Shown piece by piece: positions 1 to 11,430 of a stretch of 64,000 bases of DNA; position 1 is the first letter of the stretch; each line of letters opens with the position of its first letter. The translations under genes were made by a program, and so were the position numbers. The DNA comes from Spongilla lacustris (taxonomy: Eukaryota > Porifera > Demospongiae > Spongillida > Spongillidae). The notes below the pieces were generated by a model that saw only the letters and a list, made by a program, of their open reading frames with translations, searched no databases and was not told where the DNA came from. The stretch is taken from contig OX442418.1 in assembly GCA_949361645.1 (NCBI GenBank), positions 2,090,797-2,154,796 on the forward strand, given 5' to 3'.

Positions 1-740
1 GGGGTGTTAGGTGATTTTAGAGGTGTGTTGTCACAACACTGGTTTACCGCATTTACACCCCAATGTTCAGCCTTGTGTGTAATTACTTTCTGACGGTTGA
101 GGGCGTGGTTTGCGAGTATGGCAGCATATGAACGATGGCAGTTGTGACTTCATATTTGAGGTGATATAGATACTTTAAGTGACAGAGTTATATCTTAAAG
201 GTATATGCACGCACACAACATACCAGTTAAAAATGTCTAACATAGGGTGGCCATGGCCCGTACATTGGTGTGGATTTCTAGACTAGGGCAGTGCGTATAC
301 ACGCTGCCTTTTCAACATGCGCAGCAATTACCGTATTCATGCGTGTAATCTCGCTGTGTTTATGAAGGCTAGTGTGCAGTGTTCGTCAATGTGCACCGCT
401 GTGCTCATGCTAGCGCTTCGCTATCAGTAGTGTGTTGTAGTACGCATGCATAGGCCCTATACTAAGTTTCAAATTTGATGCAAACTTGTTCATGCCACTT
501 TGTGTTGAGAGTGAAGTCAAGGTTACTAGTAATAAGTAGCATATGCATGGCCTAGCCTACTTAGATTCTATTTAGACCACACCCTAGTAAAATGACGTGA
601 GCATATATACATCACTACTCGCACTGAAGTATTTTGTGATGTGCATATAGCACGGAAACAGTCTATATTAATTTCCAAATATATATATTTCACAGCTTGA
701 ATATTGGGTTTATGCTAAAAGTGTTCATGCAGTCATGTGG
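1..740. other. no gene seen
   Basis: Moderately AT-rich sequence with no convincing exon on either strand. The first 60 bases contain short palindromic words (GTGTTGTCACAACAC) that resemble the ACACCC/GGGTGT palindromes at 4248-4390. Nothing else is recognisable. Confidence 0.5.
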
Positions 741-904
741 CTACATGTCTATATCATTATACCACATGCAGGTCCTGATAGCAAGTAGACAATAATGAAA
801 TATGCTGGATGAATGCTGCTGAACACTGTTGTGTGGCCTTAATGGCAGGAGTTTGGACACTCTTTGTTTTCTCCCTCGTTCTATCAGTACTGAGGTGTGT
901 TCCA

Positions 905-1120
905 TACACACATAGTGATACACACACATGCACACATACACACATGTTGCACACACACATGCACACACACATGCACACACATATGCACATGCACACATAC
1001 ACATGCATAAAAACACACACTGTACACACAACATGGACACATACACACATGCACACACATACACACATACACATGCATAAACACATGCACTGTACACACA
1101 ACATGCACACACATACACAC
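905..1120. repeat. CA/TG-rich satellite
   Basis: Imperfect tandem CACACATGCACACATACACA units. All the reading frames through it are low-complexity His/Thr or Cys/Val strings and are not coding. It forms the left member of a duplicated block (see 1120-2500). Confidence 0.9.
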
Positions 1121-2500
1121 ATTTTCAACAGGGGGTGGGTTTCAGAATATATAAAAATATAGGTGTTGGACAAAAATAAATGTCTTCCCTCTGCACTGTT
1201 ATGTGGCATGCCATGTAGTATTATTTTTACATGGCATGTGTAAACCAGGGGGTGGGTTAGTCAAATTAGGGGCAATCCAGTACACACACATGCACATGTA
1301 CACACACATGCACACATGCATACACATACACACACATGCACACATACACACCTACACACTTGCACACATACACACCTGCACACACCTGCACACACATACA
1401 CACATGCACACACACATACACACATGCACACATACACACATGCACACATGCACACACATGCCCACATGCATACACATGCCCACATGCACACACATGCCCA
1501 CATGCACACACATGCCCACATGCACACACACATACACACATGACACACACATACACACATGACACACATACACACATGACACACATACACACATGACACA
1601 CACATGCACACACACACATGCACACACACATGCACACACACACATGCACACATACACATGACACAAGCATACACGATATATCGCCACATTTTCAACAGGG
1701 GGTGGGTTTCGGAATATATAAAGATATAGGGGTTGGGCAAAAATAAATGTCTTCCCTCCGAGGAGGGGGCAAAAAAAAACTGTATGGACCCATCGTCCAA
1801 CTTTGTAGAGCTTAACGAGAGGATTACGAATCTGCTTTCAAAATGAAAATCGGACGTAAGAGAAAAAAGATACAAGGGGTCAAAAAAGGGGGGCGTAGGG
1901 GGTACCACCCTACGCCCATTATAATTTCACGTATTTTTGTTTCGTTTCGGATTTACACGGGAGTAGCATTGATATATTCCTCCCAGCTAAAGAACTTCAC
2001 TGCGATCTCACACATAATTGCTAGACACTTGTAAAACGGGCAGTTAGGTATTTAACGTTTAACCCCCTAGTGGTTATTTCCTATTTCGGTTAGCAATAGG
2101 AAATAACCACTAGGGGGTTAAACGTTAAATCTCTCACTGCCCGTTTTACAGGTGTCTAGCGATTATGTGTGAGATCGCAGTGAAGTTCTTTAGCTGGGAG
2201 GAATATATCAATGCTGCTCCCGTGTAAATCCGAAACGAAACAAAAAAGATACAAAAATACGTGAAATTATAATGGGCGTAGGGTGGTACCCCCTACGCCC
2301 CCCTTTTTTGACCCCTTGTATCTTTTTTCTCTTACGTCCAATTTTCATTTTGAAAGCAGATTTGTAATCCTCTCGTTAAGCTCTACAAAGTTGAACGATG
2401 GGTCCATACAGTTTTTCTTTGCCCCCCCCCCTCGCTTCCCTCTGCAATTTTATTTTGTGTAAACCAGGGGGTGGTTAGTCAAATTAGGGGCAATCCAGTA
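1120..2500. repeat. two-copy block: flanks of CA satellites duplicated
   Basis: The sequence after the first satellite (1122-1200, starting ATTTTCAACAGGGGGTGGGT and ending AATAAATGTCTTCCCTCTGC) is repeated after the second satellite (1689-1759), and the segment GTGTAAACCAGGGGGTGG...GGGGCAATCCAGTACACAC at 1239-1290 is repeated at 2457-2505. The second copy is interrupted by the foldback element at 1760-2434. The second satellite itself fills 1283-1665. Confidence 0.8.
1760..2434. mobile_element. 675-bp foldback/MITE-like element with 8-bp TSD
   Basis: The element is one long inverted repeat: arms of roughly 320 bases (about 1760-2085 and 2092-2434) pair almost perfectly around a short centre (ATTTCGGTTAGCAAT region). 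It begins CGAGGAGGGGGC and ends with the complement GCCCCCCCCCCTCG. It is flanked on both sides by CTTCCCTC (1752-1759 and 2435-2442). The duplicated block supplies the uninterrupted site at 1184-1191, where CTTCCCTC occurs once, so the insertion and its 8-bp target duplication are read directly. It has no coding capacity. An 8-bp TSD is usual for hAT and some other DNA transposons; the family is an inference. Confidence 0.9.
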
Positions 2501-3062
2501 CACACATGCACATGTACACACACATGCACACATGGACACACATACACACACATGCACACACATACACACACATGCACACACATACACACACATGCACACA
2601 CATGCACACACATACACACACATGCACACACATACACACACATGCACACACATACACACACATGCACACACATACACACACATGCACACACATACACACA
2701 CATGCACACACATGCACACACATGCACACACATACACACACATGCACACACACACCTACACACACATGCACACATTCACACCTACACACATATGCATGAC
2801 ACACACATGCGCACATGCACACACACATGCACACATACACGCATACACACATATGACACACATGCACACACATGCACAACACACACACATACACAACACA
2901 CACACAGACATGCATACACATACACACACATGCACACACATACACAACACACACGCTAACACACATATGAACACTCACACAATGCACACACATACACACA
3001 CATGCACACATACATGTGCAGACATACACACAACGCACACACAATGCATACATGCACACACA
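2499..3062. repeat. 20-bp CA/TG satellite
   Basis: Tandem CATACACACACATGCACACA units, regular from about 2540 to 2750, then increasingly degenerate to 3062. Several long open frames cross it in every frame; they are repeat artefacts. Confidence 0.9.
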
Positions 3063-3142
3063 TAATAGGACTGCAGGACTGTTGGGAAAGGGGGAGGGGG
3101 GCCTTACATTTATCCTGAATTATCCAAATAAAATACGAAAGC

Positions 3143-3231
3143 GGGGGGGGGGGGGGGGGGGGGGGGGGGAGTCCTCTCGCAATCAGGCATCAAACAAAGG
3201 AGATTGACCAACCCCCCTGGCTACAAGCCTG
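3143..3231. mobile_element. poly-G tract followed by a hAT-like terminus
   Basis: A run of 27 G (3143-3169) is followed by CCCCCCTGGCTACAAGCCTG at 3212-3231. This end matches the right terminus of the complete element at 29589-30622 (CCTGGCTACGGGCCTG) and another solo end at 5958-5977. The left partner end was not found, so this is a fragment. Confidence 0.5.
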
Positions 3232-3236
3232 CATAC

Positions 3237-3390
3237 ACAACACACATGGCACACATGCACATACACACACATGCACACACATGCATATTCACACATACAC
3301 AAGCATTCACACACACAATGCACACATTAACACACATGCACATGTGTGTATGTGTGTGCATACATGTCCACACACATTCACACACACACA
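3237..3390. repeat. CA/TG-rich satellite
   Basis: Continuation of the CA/TG simple repeats with CACACATGCACATAC units and a short GTGTGT inversion near 3345-3362. Confidence 0.8.
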
Positions 3391-4247
3391 GAAATACTGT
3401 TGGACAGCAAATACACTCTGAGAGAAGTGCGCTTTTTTGCAATTGGAACTACTCAAAAGTCCTGTACATGTATAGCTTTCCTCAACGTGTATTCACAATT
3501 GTAACATGTAAGGATGCTAAAATTATATTTCATTGCGCATGCGTGACCTTTAGAAACACGTTCTGTTATTTTAATATGAACGTGTAAGTAAGTTCCGACT
3601 TTTTGGTAAGCTATTTGTTTTCTTCCAGCGTTGAGCGATACATTTGAGTAAGACGAGTTGAGCGCTTTGAAGAGAGTTCGTCGAGAACAGCAGTTTGCGA
3701 TCGGACCGGAATGCCTGTTTATACGGTCTAGCTAAGGAAAATTCGGCTACTACCGCTCGCTGCGCTGCCTCACTATAATGAGACACTGCCTAAGGCTGGT
3801 AAGTACCTTGTCGCGCTAAATAACGCCCTACCTTACCTTACAAAGGTCATATGACACGCTGGCTCTAGCAAAGCCTTCCAGGTAAGCTTAACAATCGGTA
3901 CGATTGACGCTGTTATTGTCACCGATCCGCTTAGCGAACATGACCATCGTCGGACTGAGGGCTGCACCCAAGATTGAATTAAAAAGGTTAGACATGTCTA
4001 TATTGGAACCTGACCATTATATATTGTGTTTTCTCCATTTGTTTAGTGTCCGAAGCATGCAGAGAAACACTCCAGGACTACTCGATCGTCGTATAGGCCC
4101 TACAGACATGTTTATAGTTTTGTTGTATGATTGTATTTATTGTCAACTTTTTATTAAAATCATCAACTGTTGTTGTATAGTTTATTAAGATCAATTTATG
4201 TTGTATCATAAGATTACGGTGCATGCACGAACTATTGATACCTGTGT
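3391..4247. other. no gene seen
   Basis: Unique-looking sequence. Short open frames on both strands have no recognisable similarity and no supporting splice pattern. Confidence 0.45.
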
Positions 4248-4390
4248 CAACACCCATTAGGGTGTACTGGCTACACTTCAGGGGTGTTGGCTCTAACACC
4301 CTTGAGCGGTTACCACAACACTCCATAGGGTGTTATTCCTAAACAGGCGTACGAACACCCCTAAGGGTGTTGTGGCAACACCCTTTTTTT
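4248..4390. repeat. cluster of ACACCC/GGGTGT palindromes
   Basis: Repeated palindromes ACACCCATTAGGGTGT, GGGTGTTGGCTCTAACACCC and ACACCCCTAAGGGTGT sit within 140 bases directly upstream of the recombinase frame. The pattern recalls the palindromic arrays at 34.7, 42, 47 and 63.6 kb but the words differ. Confidence 0.55.
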
Positions 4391-4396
4391 AACAGT

Positions 4397-5044
4397 GCAG
4401 GTGCCAGGCGCATCCGCCTTCCCATCACACCCGACATAATGTTGAAGATCAAAGAGGTGCTAAATTGGAACAGTACAGAGTTTGACAACATCATGCTGTG
4501 GGCAGCAGCTTGTGCTTGCTACTTTGGCTTCTTGAGGTCAGGGGAGATAACCGTCCCCGCTCTCGGCGCATACTGTCCCGAATCTCACCTCGGTATTAAA
4601 GATGTGTCAGTAGACCAACCTGGAAGGCCAGAAATCATCCATCTCACGCTAAAGGCATCAAAGACAGACCCATTCAGAAAAGGAGTGGTAATTTCATTGG
4701 GGAGAACTGGAAAAGCCCTATGCCCGGTTGTCGCCTTGTTGACTTACTTGGCGGTGCGGAAGGGCCATGACGCCGGGCCCTTGTTTCAACTCAAGGACGG
4801 CCGTCCGCTGACGAAACCAGCATTTGTGGACCGCATCAAAGAGACGTTGACAAAGGCTGGCATTGACAGGTCGAGCTACGCAGGCCACAGTTTTAGAATA
4901 GGCGCCGCCACGTCCGCGGCAGCAGCCGGAGTGGAGGACTCCATGATCCAGACGCTGGGAAGATGGAAGAGCAGCGCTTACCTGGTGTACGTGAGGGTAC
5001 CCCGAGAACGTCTAGCCGCCATATCGACAAGACTGGCAGGGTGA
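4397..5044 (+). pseudogene. tyrosine recombinase of a Ngaro/DIRS-like retrotransposon, 5' truncated
   Basis: The frame encodes the catalytic half of a tyrosine recombinase (phage-integrase fold), the enzyme that circularises and inserts YR retrotransposons. Visible motifs: FLRSGE with the first catalytic Arg, a Lys region (LKASKTDPFRKG), HSFRIGAATSAA with the H-x-x-R pair, and LGRWKSSAYLVYVR, where the last Tyr is the likely nucleophile. These catalytic positions are intact. The coding similarity begins at about 4397, right after a pyrimidine-rich stretch ending in AACAG that could be a 3' splice site; no N-terminal domain, reverse transcriptase or Gag is found upstream, so the element is truncated or the gene has upstream exons not seen. 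It is followed by a direct-repeat arrangement typical of Ngaro elements (5178-5660). A cellular recombinase gene is an alternative but less likely. Confidence 0.85.
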
Positions 5045-5177
5045 TACCGCATGCAGCACTCGATAGGCCTTGTAAAAGTGGTACCCAGTTGGTAGTATTA
5101 AAGTTAATCAGTAGTATTGTGCTGGGGGACGGCGAGGGAGTGGTGAAAGGGGAGTTCGGGGATGATTCATCCCTCTT

Positions 5178-5660
5178 GGGTAGGTGGAGCTCACTCCCCA
5201 AAGGTGCTAAGAGAGCGTTGTCACGTGCCCTGACCAGAAGGATATACAAATTATGGGCACGAGAACGCCTCCCACATTGCTATTAGCAGCGACCCGGCTT
5301 GGGTTAAATACCGTTTAACGCAAGGAGTTAAACGAAGTTAACACAACGGGCCAGCACACGATCTCCTAAAGGCGCATGCGCAGAGCCTAAAGCAGACACG
5401 CGGCTCAGTCCAGCGTGAAAGGTCGGACATAAGGACAAACAGGCAACCGTTTCTTTTTTTTTTTTTTTTAATATTGCGTACTCCGCCTTTAAATGGCGTG
5501 ACTCGGTGGGTAGGTGGAGCTCACTCCCCAAAGGTGCTAAGAGAGCGTTGTCACGTGCCCTGACCGGAAGGATATACAAATTATGGTCGGAGTCGGGGCA
5601 CGAGAACGCCTACCAACCGTCCTCCCACATTGCTATTAGCAGCGACCCGGCTTGGGTTAA
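5178..5660 (+). repeat. B1-A2-B2-like terminal repeats of the YR element
   Basis: A 130-base segment at 5178-5307 (GGGTAGGTGGAGCTCACTCC ... GGCTTGGGTTAA) is repeated at 5508-5660 with about 97 percent identity apart from two short insertions in the second copy. The 200 bases between them differ (putative A2). Ngaro retrotransposons carry A1-ORFs-B1-A2-B2 'split direct repeats'; B1, A2 and B2 fit here. A1 would lie upstream and was not found, consistent with 5' truncation. Confidence 0.7.
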
Positions 5661-6415
5661 TTTGTTATTAATTGAACAGATTTAATGGTGAGTAAATATT
5701 TAAATTGCACAATAAGTTTATTCAACTGAAGATTATTAATCTAGGGCACTAGCCAGCTGGCTCGTACGGTAGCCAGGTAGTCTGGGAGTGGACTTAAGAG
5801 GTTTCAGACTCGATACGAAAAAGCGAGGAAGGGCCCGTTAGGGTTGCTGGCGCCAGCTTCTAGCCTGATATACAAAAAGTACGATAACTGCATGGAGGAG
5901 GCGGAACTCAAGCATCAAATGGGGGGGGGGGGGGGGGGGGGCGGGGAATCGGTCGATCCCCTCCTGGCTACGAGCCTGCTAGCCTCCTTCCCCAATTCCC
6001 ATAGGTCTCGACTGCCAGAGGGACACATAATGACGTCGTCATGGGCACTTGATCTATACAGTGGTGGGTTGTTTCATTATAGTGAATGAAGCGCGTAGGC
6101 TAGGCACGTGCACTGATAACGCTAGTTGATTCGTTAGCACTTTCCAGTACAGCTGCGACCTACGTAGTCTTCCCTAGATCAATTAATAACAAATCCGTAG
6201 CCAGTGGGAAGGCCTGCTCTGGCAGCTACTGTATGTCGCTGTGCCAATGTGTTTGGCTGGATTGTAGCCACATTGCTCCACCATACCAGGGATAGGAAGG
6301 TGGATCAGAAGCTCTTAGATGTGAGTAGCCTTCCCATCTTTGAAGTGGTAGAGCCCTGGGTTAGGAGTGAGTGGAACAGTGGCAGCATTTTCTGTAGGCC
6401 TCCACTGCTGGAACT
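5661..6415. other. no gene; contains poly-G and a solo hAT-like end
   Basis: A G21 tract (5921-5941) precedes CCCCTCCTGGCTACGAGCCTG ending at 5977, the same type of transposon end seen at 3231 and 30622. No gene was recognised in the remainder; an 78-codon open frame around 6204-6440 has no identifiable family. Confidence 0.5.
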
Positions 6416-6600
6416 AGGGTGTGTAACCTCCCCTGAATAATGAAAATCGATTTTTCCGAATACTTTTAAAACACTAATCGATTTTTCAGGTTTTTCTGGA
6501 TCTGAAAATCGATTTTTCCGAATACTTGAAAAAAGAAAATCGATTTTTCCGAATAGGTTTTGACAATTTGCCAGCCGAATACCTAGGTTATTCAGGTTTT
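6416..6600 (+). mobile_element. hAT-like MITE fragment (AGGGTGTGTAACC family)
   Basis: Starts AGGGTGTGTAACC and contains repeated AATCGATTTTTCCGAATA and CCTAGGTTATTCAGG words. The same terminal word occurs at 25920 (plus) and as the complement GGTTACACACCCT at 12590 and 23238, so these four loci belong to one family. Only the left end is clear here. Confidence 0.6.
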
Positions 6601-6621
6601 CTGCTCATTGAGCCACCTAAA

Positions 6622-6930
6622 TGTACACATCACACCAGAGACCCTCCAACAGCTACCCACATCACACCAGATACCCTCAGCACACAAACACACCTACCCC
6701 CATCACACCAGATGCCCTCAGCACACAAGCACACCTACCCCATCACACCAGAAGCATTCAGCACACAAACACACCTACCCCCATCACACCAGATGCCCTC
6801 ATGAGGTACACAACCATAGCTACCTCCATCACACCAGACACCTTACTACAACTAACCACATTACACCAGATCAGTAGCCTCAGCAGGGATCCACAGCTAC
6901 CCACATCACACCAGATCACTACACCAAATT
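6622..6930. repeat. ~42-bp minisatellite
   Basis: About six degenerate units of the type CAGCACACAAACACACCTAC + CCCCATCACACCAGATGCCCT. The open frames rich in His/Thr/Pro are repeat artefacts. Confidence 0.8.
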
Positions 6931-7734
6931 TATATGTTTCAGTTAGATTGGAAACGTACGGAAATACGGTGTTGATTGTCTTGGGAAATTTCCTTTGTAT
7001 TTCCTTATCACGGAAAGATACCAAAACATGCAGTAAATTCAGTTGACTGGTTACTTCAATTCACTACTGCAATTCACTGTCACACATGACTATTACATGT
7101 GAAGCGTTTCGTGTTCGCGCCAACCAAATCTATCATTACAAATTTACAACTGACCTTGTTTCTTATATATATTCGATTTGTATGCGAAAAGACAGTCATA
7201 AATACATGTAATGGAGTCGCGCAACGTTACTCCTCAAATTGCTACAATGCATGTAGCCAGAAAGCTGGATTACATGTTACACTTAATTTACAATTCATAG
7301 ACATCGCTATCACGTGCACGTGAGTAATAGTACCGCCTAAGGATGCGAACTGGATTTGAACTACTGATCAGTAGTTGCTGAGTCTGTGACCTTCGCGACC
7401 AAACACGAAGGTCGGGCCACGCGGCCCACGCCCAACATGATTTAAACAGCAGGAGGACACGCCACAAGGATTAGCCGATACAACTAGAGGTATGATAATA
7501 AATGGTAGAGCTACTAGAGGTTACGCTACTAATACTGTGTGGTCCTGTGGATCGATTGGTTTGGGTAGAGGTTGCACAAACTGAAAAGTTAAGTTACATT
7601 CATTCTATGTACTTATGTGTTATTATATGTACATGTGTAACTGCTAGTGCATCACGCGATGCATGTATACATACATGTACATGTACATATGGGGTAGCTG
7701 CTGCTGTGTGGGTGTTTGGGGTGAGGTTAGGTGT
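6931..7734. other. no gene seen
   Basis: No exon pattern. The segment 7376-7440 carries the words GAAGGTCGGGCCACGC and GCCCAAC, part of a dispersed family also present at about 12219, 25412 and 46566. Confidence 0.4.
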
Positions 7735-7804
7735 GTGTGGGGAAGAGAGGTTACTGTGTGGGAAAGAGTTTTCTCTGAGGGTGTGTGGGGATGAGATTAC
7801 TGTG

Positions 7805-8060
7805 CAGGGGCGTATCCAGGATTTCAGAGGGGGAGGGGTTCCAACTTTGTACATTAATCGATATATGAGCTGGGAGGCGAGGGGGGGGGGGTTTCAGTCT
7901 ATACGAAAACTAGGGGGGGGGGGGAGGGGTTGCAAGGGTGGCGGCATTTCATATGCCATGGGAGGGGCGGCAGTGGCCGCCCCTGCCCCCAAAGCCGGGG
8001 CTGACCAGCAAGGGGGTGAGGGTTGTGTCTCACCAAATACGTGCACTTAGATATTAAAAT
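7805..8060 (+). mobile_element. transposon fragment starting CAGGGGCGTATCCAGG
   Basis: The left end resembles the CAGNGGCGGATCCAGG ends at 43161 and 45204. It interrupts a GGGGAAAGAGGTTACTGTGTG-type satellite that is seen on both sides (7735-7804 and 8113-8690). The right boundary and TSD are not clear. Interior carries several G-rich runs. Confidence 0.5.
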
Positions 8061-8112
8061 TAATTTTGGAAGGGGGGGAAGTTTCCGGGCAACGCTGAAA
8101 CTTCTATGAATA

Positions 8113-8690
8113 CATGCCTGCTGTGTTGTGTGGGGGGATGAGGATACTGTGTGTGGGGGGGAAAGAGTTTACTGTGTGTGGGGGGAAAGAGGTTACTGTA
8201 TGTGGGGGGGGGAAAGGTTACTGTGTGTGGGGGGAAAGAGGTTACTGTGTGTGGGGGGGAAAGAGGTTACTGTGTGTGGGGGGAAAGAGGTTACTGTGTG
8301 TAGGGGGAAAGAGGTTACTGTGTGTGGGGGGGAAAGAGGTTACTGTGTGTGGGGGGGAAAGAGGTAACTGTGTGTGGGGGGAAAGAGGTTACTGTGTGTG
8401 GGGGGAAAGAGGTTACTGTGTGTGGGGGGAAAGAGGTTACTGTGTGTGGGGGGAAAGAGGTTACTGTGTGTGGGGGGAAAGAGGTTACTGTGTGTGGGGG
8501 GAAAGAGGTTACTGTGTGTGGGGGGAAAGAGGTTACTGTGTGTGGGGGGAAAATTTACTGTGTGTGGGGAAAGAGGTTACTGTTTGTGGGGGGGAATGAG
8601 GTTACTGTGTGTGGGGGGAAAGAGGTTACTGTGTGTGGGGGGGAAAGAGTTTACTGTGTGGGGTAAGAGGTTACTGTGGGTGGGGTGAGT
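8113..8690 (+). repeat. 24-bp G-rich minisatellite
   Basis: About twenty tandem copies of GGGGGAAAGAGGTTACTGTG plus TGTG. The unit length is a multiple of three, so each frame gives an open 8-residue peptide repeat; this explains the Cys/Gly/Val-rich frames and is not evidence for a protein. Confidence 0.95.
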
Positions 8691-9059
8691 ACGGTGTGGG
8701 TATGTCCTATGATCTGCGGCAACCCTATAGAAAGGAACCACATATGGATGGCCATGCACCCCCAATAGGGTGGCCTCATTAGATGATGACTGCACATCGA
8801 AGATGGCATAATACACACATGTGTACTTCAGATCAGGCGGTGGGGTTCTGTATGTGAGTGTGTTCTTACTGATAAATACATGTACATTAACATTTAAAAC
8901 TCCATTCTACATGTAGTTGCCATGAAGATGCCACCTCTCCAAAAATTTTGGATGGGATATCCTCTCCATGGCTGGCTGGGCATATTCAAAGGTAGCACAT
9001 GTGAGTTCTGGCTACGACAAGGGGGCATGGGCATGGTGGAGTGGAAAAGGTTATGGGTG

Positions 9060-9476
9060 GGCACAACTAACCCAGACAGGGTGTATGAAGAATGCTGTTA
9101 GCTGCAATTCCTTGTCAGGGCTTGATCTGCGGCATAGCCCCTTTTCAGGTCAGAACTTTTGGTATCTATTGTGATCCTCTTTGTGGAACGTGTGAGGGGG
9201 GAGGTAGGGATATATGGATTGAACTCAGAAACTGACTCACACATGTATGGACACTAATTTATTTGGAGGTGTTTTTATGTTATTTCAGTCGTAGGGCGTA
9301 TCAGAATGTTTTATGCAGACTGTGGGGATACTGAGCAGCTTGAAGAATGGCTCTTGAAGAGATGAAGGGACCTCTAGTGGCAGACTTGACAACGAATTAG
9401 AATTATATGTACACTATTTATTGCCCATTGGTGTATTTCTGTTCCAAACTGAGATTTGATAAATCCTATGTCAATT

Positions 9477-9525
<49 letters not shown>

Positions 9526-9735
9526 ATCATATTCATGCTTTTGGTAACCTTGAGGTCAGACCTTACTGACAATGCAAGCAGCTGTCTAGTTATATAAACA
9601 AGCCATAAATGGAAAATATCTGAATGCATATAAGCACATTCATCAGGAATGGTTTCTATTCTGTCTGATCTGGAATGAGACTTTAACTCAAAACCTTTGA
9701 CTTTTTTATGACACAGTTGCAAAATGGAAGCTCGG
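9060..9735. repeat. dispersed repeat, inverted copy at 17640-18015
   Basis: Two segments (9070-9250 and 9523-9735) match, in reverse complement, the sequence at 17640-18015. In the 17 kb copy they are adjacent around a short GT run, whereas here a (AC)n run at 9479-9522 and about 220 extra bases (9253-9475) lie between them. Family unknown. Confidence 0.75.
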
Positions 9736-11000
9736 AGAATAAAATGCATAGAAGCAAATGTGTATCTTCTTACCACTTTATAATATTATGAACAAAAACT
9801 GTGTGTGCCCCTACACCCCCCTCCCCCACCCCTCTTTCTACTCTGACCCTCAATCTTTATAGCTGACCATGTATGTGTGTATACACAGAACTAGTGTTTG
9901 TCATGAAAGTAAAACATAGTATACATTTAACACTATATACTGGTATACAATGTCTTGTTTATGTATGTATTTTGACAGGGACAGTTGAAATGCAAGAGAG
10001 AGATAATCTATTCAATGCCATAAGCCAGGCTGAAAAGGCTTTTACATTGTAAACTGAGTTGATTATACCGGGTGTGTACCACTTGTTGCATTTGAAAGCA
10101 TCCCGACAATCAATTTATATTTTTCTATGCCAGTGTTCTAAAAGAGAATTATGATATCATACATTTATTATTATTTTCAAAGTCGAAAGTATATGTGAGT
10201 CAAAGTAATATGTATGATCCCATGCATATGATACATGTATAACAATTATTAATCGATTTATGTAGATTTAGTCTATGTTGCACTTGCAGTACTAGCTACA
10301 AGACATTATCCGGTATTTTAGAACATTAATAATTATAAAGTCCTATTCATCTACTAAAATGATACTATTAGCCACAATACAAATACAGTCTGATGTATAA
10401 ATCTTGAACAGATACAGCATAATAATATTATTAGCAATATTACAAATACAGTCAAGTTACAGCAGGACTGATATATAAATCTTGAAAAGATCCATCACAT
10501 ACATGTAAACGTACACAAAATGCTAACTATACATATATACCCTGCATCAGAACTTGTATGTTATACATGTACAGTAAGCGCAATGTACACAGAAATATAT
10601 TTATAGACATCACCCACCATTGCAATGAAATAACAAATATATTGCACAGACTAGTATAGCTGAGCTAGTACGTCCAAAAGCTGCACGTAAATCAGTACCC
10701 AAGATATATATAGCAAGTAACGTTACATGCTGTTGGAACACATTCATATATGTGTACATCAGTACATGTAAGGGTGCATGAAGTATAAAAACCGAACATA
10801 GCATTTAACAACCGTATAAGAACTTAGTATAATCAATGCATATGTTAGCCTGGGTAAAATTCCTTGAGTAAAAGTCAATCACTTTCCCTTGCATATTAGC
10901 TGCATTGCACTGCTGTAATCATTTAAAATAATGGTGGGCGTGGCACAATACCAAAGGTACGTACGTGAGAGTGGATATCACATAGCCCCAGCTGCCGCTC

Positions 11001-11001
<1 letters not shown>
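9736..11001. other. AT-rich intergenic sequence
   Basis: No coding signal. The stretch 10885-10945 (ending GTGGGCGTGGCACAATAC) is an inverted relative of 16410-16495. A C36 homopolymer follows at 11002-11037. Confidence 0.5.
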
Positions 11002-11037
<36 letters not shown>

Positions 11038-11149
11038 ACATGTCTGAGTATATGTGGCAGTGAGTTCAGATAACATAGTGTCAATCATGTTCGTCTTGTT
11101 AGTATTACATGTACATGTAACGAGGAACGTAGCATAGGTGACGTCATTG

Positions 11150-11430
11150 ATTGTTGCGGGAATTTTTTAAATCGTATTGTGGGTCGCGTCACGTGGCCCT
11201 GGGCGGTTTGGAATTGGGCGCGCAATTTGGCAAGAAGGTAAGTGAAAGTGTATCTTCACATCCTCTACGTAGGCAAGGCCGCAAGGGGGTTGCCATCTTG
11301 AAATTTTCTACATAATTGGCAAGGCCAAAAGGGCCGGCTAGCCTACCGATTGGGGAACGCAACACAAGGTAAGTGATCAATATCGTATAGGCATGTGATG
11401 ACCATGCGTGTTTCTCCACGTTTTGCCTCA
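11150..11430. promoter_or_regulatory. GC-rich promoter-like block with splice donors
   Basis: Locally GC-rich sequence containing a YY1-like GCCATCTTG (complement CAAGATGGC) and two strong 5' splice consensus sites on the plus strand, AAGAAGGTAAGTGA (near 11233) and ACAAGGTAAGTGAT (near 11363). It could be the start of a plus-strand transcript, but no downstream coding exon was identified. Only the motifs are seen; the promoter call is inference. Confidence 0.3.

Noticed and set aside
741..3065. Many open frames of 60-215 codons rich in Cys/Val or His/Thr
   Set aside because: They follow CA/GT repeats in every frame on both strands; codon composition is entirely explained by the satellites.
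7340..7420. tRNA-like sequence with GTTCAAATCC B-box on the minus strand
   Set aside because: The 5' acceptor arm and A box could not be paired, so it may be at most a tRNA-derived repeat fragment.
8114..8688. 160-codon Cys/Gly-rich frames
   Set aside because: 24-bp minisatellite artefact.
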